Positions 24,303 to 35,935 of a stretch of DNA of 64,000 nucleotides are shown one piece after another. The DNA is taken from assembly GCF_024362695.1 (NCBI RefSeq), contig NC_065422.1, positions 11,283,534 through 11,347,533 on the forward strand, read 5' to 3'. The stretch comes from Pectinophora gossypiella. Taxonomy: Eukaryota > Arthropoda > Insecta > Lepidoptera > Gelechiidae. The position numbers and the translations under genes are program-made. The notes under the pieces are model-generated. The model worked only from the letters and a program-made list of their open reading frames with translations, was not told the DNA's origin and did not search any database. Position 1 is the stretch's first letter. The number at the start of each line of letters is the position of its first letter.

Positions 24303-24480
24303 CGAAACACTGTTGTGATAACTGCACAATAACGCGAAAGGTCGTCCCGCGAACTTCTTATTGTGAGAAATATGCACTTGTTCACACAAAAACGAATATA
24401 ATTTCACGCACAAATGCCATTCTCACTTGTTCCTTTCGTTCGTTCGACCGACGAGGAGACGGGCGGGGGCGGGCGGCAAG
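24303..24480 (-). promoter_or_regulatory. Probable POSH 5' non-coding first exon and promoter area
   Basis: On the minus strand a good donor (GTATGT at 24302-24297) follows a stretch with no sensible open reading frame. Just upstream is a GC-rich tract with GTTCGTTCG-type repeats around 24430-24490. The next minus-strand acceptor known to be used is POSH exon 2 at 20201. A non-coding exon here, spliced over about 4.1 kb, would give POSH a start site some 0.7 kb from the ataxin-10 ATG. This is inferred from the donor and the layout only; the transcription start was not located. Confidence 0.35.
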
Positions 24481-25203
24481 CAAGCAAGCGAGCGACAGCC
24501 AACCCTTTGGGTGTCCAGCTACAGCATACCTATTACATAAATAGTAAAAAATATAATTACATTTTATTAAATTTAATGAATCATAGACATATTTTCAGTA
24601 AAGGGATTCAGAATTGATTGCTTGTTGTTTCTTCGTTTGTTCCTTTAGGTAGATTATTTTGTATATGTAAACAAAAAATAAAACATAGTAGAAAATACAG
24701 CTATAATTTAGTAATTATTATAAATGCATTATAGCAACATTAAAAATATTTTTTATATCAAGGATGTGATTGGCAAAGGCTATAGACGGGCAATCTACCC
24801 AGATTTGGGGAAAATTCCCAATTAAACAAAAGGGCAAATTTCCCGTTTTATAGATGGGCAGGGAGGATAAATAAATGGTTAAAAATTGGGAATTTATCCA
24901 ACATACCACAACTTCTCGTTCCTGCTTTTTTTTATCAAATTTTTTCCAAAATACCGAGTAAAAAGTTATACATACATGTATCCGAACGCAATCCATAGAC
25001 AATAGATTTGTATTTGATTTGTGTTTCCACGATTTTCACTCATTGTAAATTTAGAACGAGACAACGCTATTTCGAATTCACTTCTCTAAAATTGTATAAG
25101 CGTCAAAAGCAAGTCTACTGTGTAAAATGTCAAAATCAAAAATGTCAACAACATCTGAGCCACAATCGCTGCATGTTGCAAAAAATACCTAGTTTTCTTA
25201 AAA

Positions 25204-28200
25204 ATGTCGCGCGATAAGAGCGTGTGGTTCGCGGAGGAAATATTATTAGACGCTAAACTTATCAATTTCCAGCTGGAGACAGGAGAATGGGATGCGGTTG
25301 AAGAAATGTTACGTGCCGAAGCGCAGCTCTCTAAGGATGCTGAAACGGGGCGATTACGGCCGTAATTATCGTTTTATTTAACAATAATACCTTAATTTTT
25401 GTTAGAAGTAATCTTTTCTATGACTTAGGCCTAATTGATTCCTATTAGATATATACTATTTATTTGTTTTCTTTTTCAGGAAAAAGGCGTCAGAGTACAC
25501 TTTGCGGCTCATAGCTGAAGTTCTACATATAATGAGGTTAGATGTGGAGCAGGCATCGTACAACCGCAGTACCCTCGCCGTCGCCGAGCAGTGTCTTCGT
25601 CTTGTGCGGTCGTGCGCCGCCGCCGGCACTAAAATGCAAACATACATCTCTAAAGAGCTCTCCATACTCGACTCCATGCTCATCTTAGCTACAGAGTACC
25701 AACACCCTAGTGTAGAACTATTAAATGAAGAGATACAGAAAAAATATGAGTCCTGCATGACAGTTCTTGTTCAAACACTAGGCAATCTTGTAGTCAACAA
25801 CCCATTCAACCAGATTATGATCTGGAACAAGTTTGATGCTATAATCCTAAACAGCCTAATAGGCCAAAATGATAAAATTGCTTCTGCCGCTGCTATGATT
25901 GTTTACAACATTCTGTTGGGCCAACCAAATGTATTGCCAGAGGATGTGTCTCTGTTAAACTCTCTAGCTTACATGTATAATAATGGCAACACTGAATACC
26001 CACATTTGATAATTGAATACTTAATTGGAGTAGAAAATACATATATTGAAAAGTTGTATTCAAAAATGGAACCAGAAAGCAGGATGCTGGTATTGAATCT
26101 TGCTTACAATATTCTAATGTCAACAGAGTCACAAGATATTAATGTTTCTGTGAATTTTGTTAAGTTTATGGCACATGAATTTAAAAATAAATCAGATTGT
26201 ATTCTGAAGACTGTGGACAAGTATGTGAATACCATAGAACCACAGGAGGTGGTGTTTTTACTGGACATCATAGCCACTGCATCCAGTATGGATGCGTACA
26301 TGGACTGTCTACAGGGTGATACTTCTTTGTTTATAAATTGTGCATGTAAGTAATATGTATTTATTTTAAAAAAAAATTGCACACACGATAACACAGATAC
26401 ACGATATGACTACTGAAACAGAATATGAAGACAGACAATAGGCACAACTTATTTCTCATAAATTTCTTCCAGTAGGCATGTGAGAGTGAAAGATAATGAA
26501 GAGAGGGCTTATCTTAACCATTACTAAAACTTTATTATTATTTTTTTCTTTACTTCAATATTTGATATATACCTTTTTTAATTATTAAAGAAAGCCACTA
26601 TCTTGAAGTCAAAACACTCTCTCTTATCTTGGAAAGTTCAGTTCATTATTGAGATATATATTTATGTTAATCTCTTTAAACTTAGTAATTATTGTCAACA
26701 TTTTAAACTAGAAATAAATAATAAATAAAGGTAATATATATAGGTTATGTACTTTTCCCTCTGTTCATCTGCAATAAGGATTTTCTTTACTGTAAGGAGA
26801 TTTGTTGGGAGTATTTAGTCTTTTCAATGCCGCTTCAAATAGAAACATTGTCACTCTACTGTCATTATTTGCCTATTCATATAAGGGCCTCCGGTGGCTC
26901 AATAATTACCCTGATTACTTGATGAGGTTGGTAATCCACCTCACAACCCACATGGCAGAAGAAGAGTTGCCTATTAAACAAAGATATAAATTGACAAGGA
27001 TCTTTAGGCGCGTGCGCAACTTTGACAACAGTCCTGGTGCACACCAGGATAATCTCCATATTCTCTCCATTTACAAAACTGACTAAAGTGGTGTTTTCAT
27101 TGGATTCGGTATTAGGTCCGCTTTTGACCACGCGCGAAATATCCTTGTTGGTCTATAAAGCAAAGTTAGATTAGGTTAGTCTACTTCGTTTTGGCATAAC
27201 GGGGTTTTAGTCGGTGCGACCCCGACATAACCCTCCCTCTTCCCTTCCCCCCCCCCTTGTTAAAAAAAAGGTTACTCTGTACTACAGGCGGATAATACCG
27301 TCGTTGGCGGTTAACCAGCACACCCCGGACAATTCATACAAACAACCTCGTTTTACACAGACACTACACATTGATATTATCGTACACGCGCATCTGTGTG
27401 TGTGACGTCTGATTCAAGTCTACAACTATGTTCCAGGGGGGGTTAGGTAAACCTAGCTCGGTCGCTGGTGGGGAGCGGACAGTTGCCGTTCTATACGTAG
27501 TATTATTCCTCATTCTACACCTATAGTACTGATATTTCTGCCGATTGCGGTGGAATGGTTATCACTGAAAAGACAAGTTCTTGAAGGACATATAAGCATG
27601 GAATGTATTCCTAATATTTAGATTACATTACCAACTGTAAGCTATTAATTTTCTTGTTCACAGTCCTTCTTCGCGCCATTCACAAGCTAGGGAAGGAGAG
27701 TAGCAACTTCTTCTCGTCACTGAACAAATTGTACGCCGCGACGGGCAAGCAGCTGATCAATGATGAAAACATGCAGGCTATGGTGCCCACTGAGAGTAAG
27801 TGTATGTACTTTTTCCTGTCGCATAATATGTATATTTTTTATTTATTTACTACGGCCTCTGTGGTGCAGTGGTAGAGCGTTGAACTCACGATACGGAGGC
27901 CCCAGGTTCGAAACCCGGTGGGGACATCACAAAAAAAACACTTTGTGATGCTTAGTTTAGTTAGGACATTACAAGCTGATAATCTGATTGTTCGAAAGTA
28001 AGATGATCCGTACTTCGGAAGCCATGTTAAGCTGCTGGTCCTGGTTACTCTTTACTGATGTAAGTGAGTAATCGTTACATGAGCCATGTCAGGGGCCTTT
28101 GGTGGCTCAATCATGACCCTGACACTAAGGTTGATGAGGTTGGTATTCCACCTCACAACCCACACGATAAGAAGAAGATTTATTTACTTCTAAGGCCGAG

Positions 28201-31200
28201 ATTTCTAGACACAACATTTTTAAAAGGACATTCGATCTGACGACTTTACTGCAACTTTGACTATACAGTTTCGACGCATAGTATCGCTTAATTCAACAGC
28301 ATTGTACAATAAAACGCGGGATTGACAAATGTGTAAGAATCGGACCTTGAAATTCAAGATCCAGCTGTAAAAGTCTCTTATTTGTATTACCTTCTAACAA
28401 ATAGTTCCCGTGCATTATTTTTATTGCCACTGCGCTTCCTATCTTTTAATCAGGAAGACAGCACTGTTCTATTTCGCGATGTAACCAGCAACCAACAACC
28501 ACTGCCTCCATTTCGTCGCTGATGTCGCGAACTGACGTATCTGCGATTTTTGGCGGAACTGATTTACAATTTTTATAATTGTCAGTAAGACACAAATCAC
28601 TTTAGCAAAAAATTACAGATACTTCAGTGAGCAAAGTCAGCCACGATTTAACGTCCTCCAAATTTACTTTTACGTATTCCAGATCCTCTCACTAAAAACG
28701 ATTCTGCAGACAACATGCTCTCTTGCAACGAAACGACGTCCGAATGCACAGAATCGGAAAGCAGCGAGCAATATTTCGAATGTAACGAAAACCTCAACTA
28801 TTTAGAGCGACTTGAGACAATCAACACAATAGAGACGTTGCAGCAACCGCTCAAATTCATCGAGGCTACGCCGGAGAGTCGCGGAAACAGTGCTGAGAGA
28901 ACAAATGTGAAGATTGATAACGACTTGACCAAAGTCGCGTTTAAAAGAAGCAGCTCAGTTCCGAAGGGAGACGATCGAGTGCAACCTCTACCTACCAGGA
29001 GGATAAGCCTGGAACACAAGATTGACATCGGCGATGACATCGAACCACCACTGATTATCGATTCCACCTCGCCCAACGGCAGCATGAACACGATCGCTGA
29101 AGTCATACCAGTCGGTCTGCATCCAAGACTTGAACTACAGGGATCCAGCAGAACAGAGTCACAGGATAGTTCTCCCAACGATCCTCCAACAGAAATTCAT
29201 CTGTCAAAAGAAGAAAATAAAGAAGTCAAAGCTTCGCCCAGCGAAATATCACCTCCGTTAAGTGAAGTGCTGAATCCCGAAACTGAATCACAGAAACAGT
29301 CCCCCGATGCTCAAAAAGAAGTGAAGAAAAGTCAGAATTTGTCAACGGACTTTGATTTGAGCGAGCAGTTGCAAAAGATTCTCGGTATATCAGCGGAGAA
29401 GACTAGAGGAGATGTGGAGAAGAAGAGTGAGCCGGCGAAGGAAGTGAAGATGTCAGAAGAGACCGTCACGAATAAGGTGCCGACGGTGAAAATAGATTCG
29501 CCCGAGGCCCAGAAGACGAGGTAATTAATATCATAATTTATGTGGTATAAATGAAGTCACCGTGGTCCTGACATCCCGTGGTTGACCGGCTTGCTTGTCA
29601 CATGGCGAACGCCAGTTCGAACCTCGGTAGCGGACTTACACCAATGAGTTATTCATTTATCTTAAGTGCAGTTTTCACTAAGCCAGTTGGCTCGACCAAT
29701 ATAGACGGAGATACGGCTCACCACCTATCACTTTGGTCTAACAGAAAGCTTGGTGACGCGTGAGTACTTATTTGGCTTGGATGTAACTCTGACTACTCCA
29801 GTTGGGATATAGTCGTGATCTTATGTTGTGTCATATAAGTTAAATAGAAAAAGGTTTTCGTTAGGCTTACTCGAACGATGAAGCCGGAGATCTGATGACG
29901 GTGCCAAGTGGGCCAATTTTGGTAAGCAGAACTGGCGCTGTGGGATGAACCAAACGTAGTGTTAAGGCGCCTAAAAAACGCTCATGGGACACATTTAAAT
30001 CTGTCTTTATTTAGTAAGTAGAATTTCACGATTTATCTTTGACCTAGGATAATACCCGTTTGCAGGCTCGGCGCGATAGACATGACGACGAGCAAGAAGG
30101 CGGTGACGAGTGTAGAGACGGTGGAGCGGCACGTGGCGTTCGGGTTCAAGGCGTCCCTCGTGCGGACGCTCGGCAACCTGTGCTGGAAGAACCAGGAGAA
30201 TAAGAGACAGGTAAAAAATATAACATACATAGCATCCCACGACTTCATCCTCGAAACGGTTGGCAGAGGTGTATAGTATTTCATGTCCATACACTTGTCG
30301 GATCACAAAAAAAAACAAAATACTTTATCTTTATAAACAAGGTGTTAGTGACATCGTAACGAAAACTTTGAGGGTTAAGAACATGATTCTGAGTTGATAT
30401 CAAGTGGAATATATATAAATGCGAAAGGTCACTGACTGATTTACACACTCATCGCCTCACCGTTAATTTTATTAACGGTTAATTTTATAATTTTATGTAC
30501 GGGTAAGTACATAAAATTATAAAATTACAAAAAAAATATTAGTGGTGTGGGATAAGTTTTTTTACTTTTAAATTGAATAAATGAATCGTTATGTATGTCC
30601 ACATCATTGTTGTTTAATTCGTTATGTTATTGTAATGTATATATATGTAAGCCGTATCTGTGGTGTCCTAAAATAATAAATGTTTCTTTCTTTATTTTAG
30701 TGCGATATATATCGCACCGCGCGCGGCGTGGGTGCCGTGCAAACCCTGCTGCTCACTATTTATTTACTTGTTTCAGATCCGTGAACTAGAGGTGATTCCT
30801 GTATTACTAGACTGCTGTAATATCGACGCTCGCAATCCACGTATCCTTTTTAAATGTGTTGTGGAATTTAAAAAAATAAAAGAGGAGTATTATAAGAGTA
30901 TTAGAGGAGCTCGGTGGCGCAGCGGTTAACGCGCTCAGTGTGCGATTATTGAAGTAAAGCAACTTTCGCAAAGGCCGGTCATAGGATGGGTGACCACAAA
31001 AAAAAAGTTTTCATCTCGAGCTCCTCCGTGCTTCGGAAGGCACGTTAAGCCGTTGGTCCCGGTTGCATTAGCAGTCGTTAATAACCATCAATCCGCACTG
31101 GGCCCGCGTGATGGTTTAAGGCCCGATCTCCCTATCTATCCATAGGGAAGGCCCGTGCCCCAGCAGTGGGGACGTTAATGGTCTGATGATGATGATGATG

Positions 31201-32147
31201 ATTATAAGAATGTAGCTCCGATACGAACAATACGGCTTAAGACATCACTAAAGGTAGGGTTGCCATTTATCTGGGTTTTTGGACCACTTCTAAAGTAGGA
31301 AAACACTATAAGGCGACTATCTGTCTCTGATAATTCCACTGACATGAGAAATATCCTTAACTGTGAATCCACCAGTTATTATGCAATGGGTGATCTTTGC
31401 TGTCCGTAACCTCTGTGAGAACTGTCCGGAAAATCAGGTCAGTGATTTATGTTTTATCTTAAAATCCAAAGGGCGCGAAGTCTCGTGTCCATCTCAATAG
31501 CAATAGGGTATTTTCCAACTAGTCAAATCAGTTACTTTTTAAACGTCAAAACATGAAAATACAATGGAATTTGTATGAAATAGCAACCTATGACGTCATA
31601 GAAAAACGTGATGAACAGTCGCACATATTATTAAATTTTTCCTTCTTAAAATTCATAAATAAGTTGAATAGAAAAAAGAATAATAATAATAAAAATTTAT
31701 TTATTTCCACATATTTTTACAATAGTGTTCATAAAGATAATTCTTGAACATTTTTTGTCAGCTTTAGATCTGTCTTTATCTAGTAATCAGAACTTCATAA
31801 TTTATCTTTGACCTAGGAAACTACCCAATTTTAATACAATACAAAAACTCTTAATTACACACAAAACAAACATCAACTTAAACGATTACAATGAGATCAT
31901 CATCATTAATTTAAGAGCCACACTCTTGTCGGAATAGCTTTCTCCATGCTACTTTTACAATGAGATAGATGGATTGTACAAAAGGTGGATTTATTGCTAA
32001 GGTAATAAAAAATAATTACAGGAGGTGATATCAAAAATGACGCTACAAGGACCTGTCGACAACGAAGTCCTGCAAGAAATGGGACTCACTCTCCACACAG
32101 ACGCTCAGGGCAACAGCATCAAAGTTGCACCTCTACCAAGAACTTAA
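25204..32147 (+). CDS. ATXN10: Ataxin-10 homologue with large disordered insertion
   Basis: Eight exons join in frame: 25204-25361, 25480-26345, 27664-27795, 28683-29520, 30066-30210, 30777-30840, 31376-31437 and 32022-32147, giving 796 residues. All borders are GT/AG. The C-terminal region (about residues 670-780) has the ataxin-10 signature: FGFKASLVRTLGNLCWKNQE, then DCCNIDARNP and IFAVRNLCENCPENQE. Ataxin-10 is an armadillo-like cytoplasmic protein linked to neuronal survival, O-GlcNAc transferase and cytokinesis. The human protein has about 475 residues. The excess here comes from exon 4 (residues 386-665), rich in Ser, Glu, Lys and Pro and with no helical-repeat pattern. Exon 4 enters in phase 1 and leaves in phase 2, so it cannot be skipped without a frameshift. 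Introns hold SINEs at 27852 and 30903 and a MITE at 31505. The 5' end is divergent from POSH. Confidence 0.92.
26884..26958 (+). repeat. SINE family A tail in ataxin-10 intron 2
   Basis: GGGCCTCCGGTGGCTCAATA through GGTTGGTAATCCACCTCACA to AGAAGAAGAG is the last 75 bases of family A. Confidence 0.75.
27300..27520 (+). repeat. Repeat family E copy in ataxin-10 intron 2
   Basis: CAGCACACCCCGGACAATTC, ACAACCTCGTTTTACACAGA, GGTTAGGTAAACCTAGCTCG and CTATACGTAGTATTATTCCT. The closest partner is the copy at 20230. Confidence 0.7.
27852..28177 (+). mobile_element. Full-length family A SINE in ataxin-10 intron 3
   Basis: Complete copy from GGCCTCTGTGGTGCAGTGG to the GATAAGAAGAAG tail. It is flanked by an exact 11-base duplication, ATTTATTTACT, at 27841-27851 and 28178-28188. 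It starts 56 bases after the exon 3 donor. Confidence 0.9.
29555..29830 (+). mobile_element. SINE family D copy in ataxin-10 intron 4
   Basis: CACCGTGGTCCTGACATCCC head with GCCAGTTCGAACCTCGG as a box B-like motif, then TTATCTTAAGTGCAGTTTTC, TATAGACGGAGATACGGCTC and GGGATATAGTCGTGATCTTA. This is the copy with the clearest tRNA-like head. Confidence 0.75.
30000..30057 (-). repeat. MITE end next to ataxin-10 exon 5 acceptor
   Basis: CTGTCTTTATTTAGTAAGTA and TTTATCTTTGACCTAGGATA match the end of the MITE at 31505-31826. The copy finishes eight bases before the exon 5 acceptor (TTTGCAG at 30059-30065). Confidence 0.6.
30903..31201 (+). mobile_element. Full-length SINE family C in ataxin-10 intron 6
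   Basis: Head GGAGCTCGGTGGCGCAGCGG followed by TTAACGCGCTC, body with GGCCGGTCATAGGATGGGTG and GCCCGTGCCCCAGCAGTGGG, and a (GAT)n tail. It is the master for the truncated copy at 11339. ATTATAAGA occurs on both sides, suggesting a decayed target-site duplication. Confidence 0.85.
31505..31826 (-). repeat. MITE of the GGGTAGTTTCC family in ataxin-10 intron 7
   Basis: About 320 bases with short inverted ends, GGGTATTTTCC and GGAAACTACCC. The interior matches 15284-15525 and 16070-16480 in reverse, including TATGACGTCATAG. Confidence 0.7.
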
Positions 32148-32208
32148 ACTAGAAGCAAAATATAATGGTACATGCATGTATTAAAAACCTATTGTATGCT
32201 CGCCAAAC

Positions 32209-32218
32209 AATAAATAAA
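32209..32218 (+). terminator. Ataxin-10 polyadenylation signals
   Basis: Two overlapping AATAAA hexamers (32209 and 32213) lie about 60 bases after the ataxin-10 stop codon, the usual distance for the poly(A) signal of a short 3' UTR. Confidence 0.6.
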
Positions 32219-32704
32219 AGACGTATAACGCAAGATTATATTTCTTCCTTTTATAAAAAAAAATACATACGCCGTGAACCCTAATTGGGTGGGCAGAGCC
32301 ACAACTTTACGAATACCTAAGAAGGATAATGAACTGTAAAGAGGCAATCGTAAGAAGTTTGTACATGTAGATTTAGAATACTGGCTGGCAGGAAAAGGAA
32401 ATAGACAAATAAATTACGGTGTTTTAACGTGCAATTTTCAGTTCTTAAATATTGCTAAGTGCAAAGTGGTACTATAAAAAACCTAATATCGGTGTGTTTT
32501 TTTTACATTAATACAGGTTGAAAAGAGATAGGTTTCATGAAGGCGTCTCTTTCATCTAAAATTACTGGCGACAGTTTATTTCATAACAAACGTTACATTT
32601 TTGACAACTAAAACGTCAGATTTCGTTCACATGACGTTTTTGCCGTTGTTTATATTGGATATTTCTGGAATATTGTGAGAAAATATTATAAATACGCGTA
32701 CAAA

Positions 32705-33900
32705 ATGGTGAAAATTGCTCTGCAGATAAAGGCGAATCTTGAATGTATTGAAAAATTGTATACAAACCATCCACACTACCAGTGGTTTTTGAAATTAAAG
32801 TGTGGAAGTTGCGGCGAAGTTTCTGAGAAGTTTCATGACCTGACGGAGTCAGATAAAGTGCCTCAAAAGCACAATAGGTCGGAAACCAATCTGCTCATAA
32901 AGTGCAAACTGTGTTCTAGGGAGAACAGCATCGACGTGATAGAAGGATCCAATGGTATGTTAACATAACCTCGCTTTATTCATTTTGCATCTTTCAAAGT
33001 ATTTACGTAAATAAAATCCGATTTTTGTAAACCATGTTTCTGCGAAAACAAATAATAAAGTTACGTAGATAAAAAACAGTGTCTTTCTTGCTTATTTTCT
33101 CATTATTACAAATATTTTCAGTACTTACCATTAATAGTCCTGTCATTTTTTTTTCAGGGGCCTATACAAGCAATGACTTGGGAAAGTTCAAGACCCTGGT
33201 AACATTTGACTGTCGAGGAGTGGAGCCTGTGGACTTCGAACCTAAGTCAGGGTGGATAGCAGAGGCTGAAGACAATGGTAATTAGTTTAAATACACACAT
33301 AAGGTCACTCCTATTTCCCGTTGGGGTAGGCAAGTGAGCACAGAACGCATGGATTAGAAAATGTTTATTATAAAAGGATCAACAAGACAATAACAACATC
33401 TCAAAAATTTCTCAAAATACAAAAATTCTAAAAAGTTGTTTGTTATAATGATCATAACACTAAAATGAAATGATTTAACACTTTGGATGGTGGTCAGAAT
33501 GGATCATTGTCTTAATAGTAGTATAGACCTTGGTATTGAAACCAGGTTACATACTGTCTACTAAGTGTGTTAAGAAATAACTGGGGCTTTGGTGACACCA
33601 TTTTTAATTATACATGTTCTTAGTTAACGCTGGCAAACCTCTTATCAAGTGGAAGTGGTATGAAGCATACTCCTAAAAGCCTATTTATACCTTTTCTTTA
33701 GTTTATAGACATTTTTGTCTATTCCACCATTATAGCACATTCTGACAAGATTAATGGAGGCAAAAAATTTTTTTTTTTTTGCAGGAAAAAAGTTTGAAGA
33801 TGTAGACCTAACTGAGAAGGAGTGGGTGGACTACGATGAGAAGAATCAGACATCCGTAGGTGTTTACGAACTAGAATGGCAGTTCATCAAAGTGAAATAA
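32705..33900 (+). CDS. CZIB: CXXC motif zinc-binding protein (CZIB / C1orf123 / UPF0587 family)
   Basis: Three exons (32705-32954, 33158-33277, 33785-33900) encode 161 residues, very close to the 160 of the human protein. Two CXXC pairs, C33/C36 in KCGSCGE and C67/C70 in KCKLCSREN, are the expected zinc ligands. The middle exon contains the family's GKFKTLVTFDCRGVEPVDF and the last ends in GVYELEWQFIKVK. Both introns fall after the first base of a Gly codon and have good GTATGT or GTAATT donors and pyrimidine-rich acceptors. The family is conserved in eukaryotes; its cellular job is poorly known. The gene starts about 560 bases after the ataxin-10 stop on the same strand. An AATAAA at 33948 ends it. 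No defect is seen. Confidence 0.92.
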
Positions 33901-33947
33901 GTCTTAAATTATATTATGTAAGTGTTATATTAAGTTTTGCATTTAAC

Positions 33948-33953
33948 AATAAA
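33948..33953 (+). terminator. Poly(A) signal of the CZIB-type gene
   Basis: An AATAAA hexamer lies 48 bases after the TAA stop at 33898-33900. Confidence 0.6.
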
Positions 33954-34239
33954 TTATAATCTATTATAAAATGAAAGAATACTTTATTATTTCTGTTTTA
34001 AAAGGGAAATCATTAAAATCAGGTACCTAGCTATACTAGTATGTTTTTAATAAAAATATCAAAATAAATATTAAGTGGGTTCATATTGTCGCCTTAAGTC
34101 GCCTGTTGTAAGCACCTTTCAGACACCACATTCTACTAATGTGATTATCTTCAACAAAATCTCAATTTATTGCAGTTAATTTCATTCTGATTAAAAAATT
34201 CAGAACACGAATTTCTCGTTTGTCTATTGTGAGGTTTTG

Positions 34240-34425
34240 TTGACAAAAATCACATCTTAGGTCTTAGGACCAAGCGCGCGACTCTTTCCCGCCTCGACAT
34301 ACGTCACCCGTCACTCTTTCACAGTACTGCACAGAAAGAGACAGACGATCTCTGTCGCGGCGAGAAAGAGTAGCGTGCTTACGGTGCTAGGCCCGCTGAT
34401 TGTGATTTTTCGAAACGGTTCTTAG
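34240..34425. repeat. Inverted-repeat element, about 180 bases
   Basis: AAAAATCACATCTTAGG and GCGCGACTCTTTCCCGCC on the left face GGCGAGAAAGAGTAGCGTGC and TAGGCCCGCTGATTGTGATT on the right. The GC-rich inner arms stand out from the AT-rich surroundings. Confidence 0.65.
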
Positions 34426-35744
34426 GTTACAATTTTTTCGAAATCATGACACGTAAATTGGCGGCAAACCAACAATTGTTTATTTAACTTTTGAAATTAC
34501 TAACCCAATAGGAATGATGATGATGAGTTGTGTGCCTGTCTAAGGTAATTGAAAATCGCAATAATAAAAGAAAATATTTACGTAATCAACGCATCTACCT
34601 TAATAATACTCATGTTACAATTTGAAAAGCTTCCTTCTCTTCATTAAACTTCCATTTTGTTGTGCCCGAAAGGGTCTGTAATGTGAAATTCATAATGTAA
34701 CCAACTTGTATACCATCATAGTATGCAAATAAAGAATATTGAATATCTAACGGTAAATAAAAGTTACGTACTTAATCCATTATAACAAGATCGAAAACAA
34801 CCATTGTTTTACTAATTACTTTTTAGTGCATAATCAATTATGAGTAGTCATTCCATTGAATATTTTCATAACATAAATATAATAGAGTTATGATCTTATA
34901 GTACAGCATGCAGTGGCTTGCATAAATAAAATGAAAATAAAACTGTCTACTATTTTTTTTTTCTTGAACAGATTTTTTTAATTTTTTTTTATTTTGGCAT
35001 ATTATCAAGTTTCGCGACGGGAAGAAAATGGCCGCAGTATACAGTGTAGTATAGACTGGAATAATAATTATTTTCTTTCTTTTCATATACTGCTACGATC
35101 ATCAAAGAAATTATCGATAAATAATAAAAGTTTTACCGAATTACGAATATCATAAAATATCTTAATCGTCGTCGTGTTTACTATTGTTTACGAACGCACT
35201 TTCTAGATACGTTTACTAGATTATTTAACGAGTTTTTGCGTAGTATTAAACTACTAAGGTAATAAACACATTTGTTTCGTAGTTAAACAATGAAAATAAA
35301 ACAGAGAGCCATGCGCTAAGCTGTTCTGTTCTTATTGTTATGATTTCATAAGTAATACTTACATACAAGGGACAAAAAGTAATAATCCCATTTCAAGACA
35401 ATTCATAGAATCTTAATAAGTAAGTATCTGTTAGTAAGTATTTATACGTACCTATTCGATACACATTTCTTACTATAGATCGTCTAGAGGTATATATTCG
35501 TATAGACGAGACTATAATTATGGTGTTTATTTTTTACAAGGAAGCTTATAAACGATGCAAGTGCAACGTTGTATGTATGTGCACGATTTCGCGCGCAACT
35601 CAACTGTGACATCGAAAGTGAAATTATTTCTTCCTTTTCCGTAACATACCAATGATTCTATAATTGCCTCCATTGGTTCAAGATATCGAACGTTATACTT
35701 AAAATTAACTAAGTACTAACTACAAAAACTAAAATAAATTAACG

Positions 35745-35935
35745 ACTCTACTCAGGACTATATCCCAATTGAAGTAATCAATCGGAAGATGAACTAAGTA
35801 CCCACACGCCGAGCTTTCTGTTAGACCAATTATTAATTGATAATTAGATAGATGATGAGCCGTATCGCCGCCTTTAATGGTTGAGCCAACTATGTTAGTG
35901 AAAACTGCACCTAAGATAAATTAATAACCCGTTAA
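35745..35935 (-). mobile_element. SINE family D copy
   Basis: Reverse of family D: GGACTATATCCCAATTGAAG, GAACTAAGTACCCACACGCC, CTTTCTGTTAGACCAA, GAGCCGTATCGCCGCC and CTAAGATAAATTAATAACCC. Confidence 0.65.
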
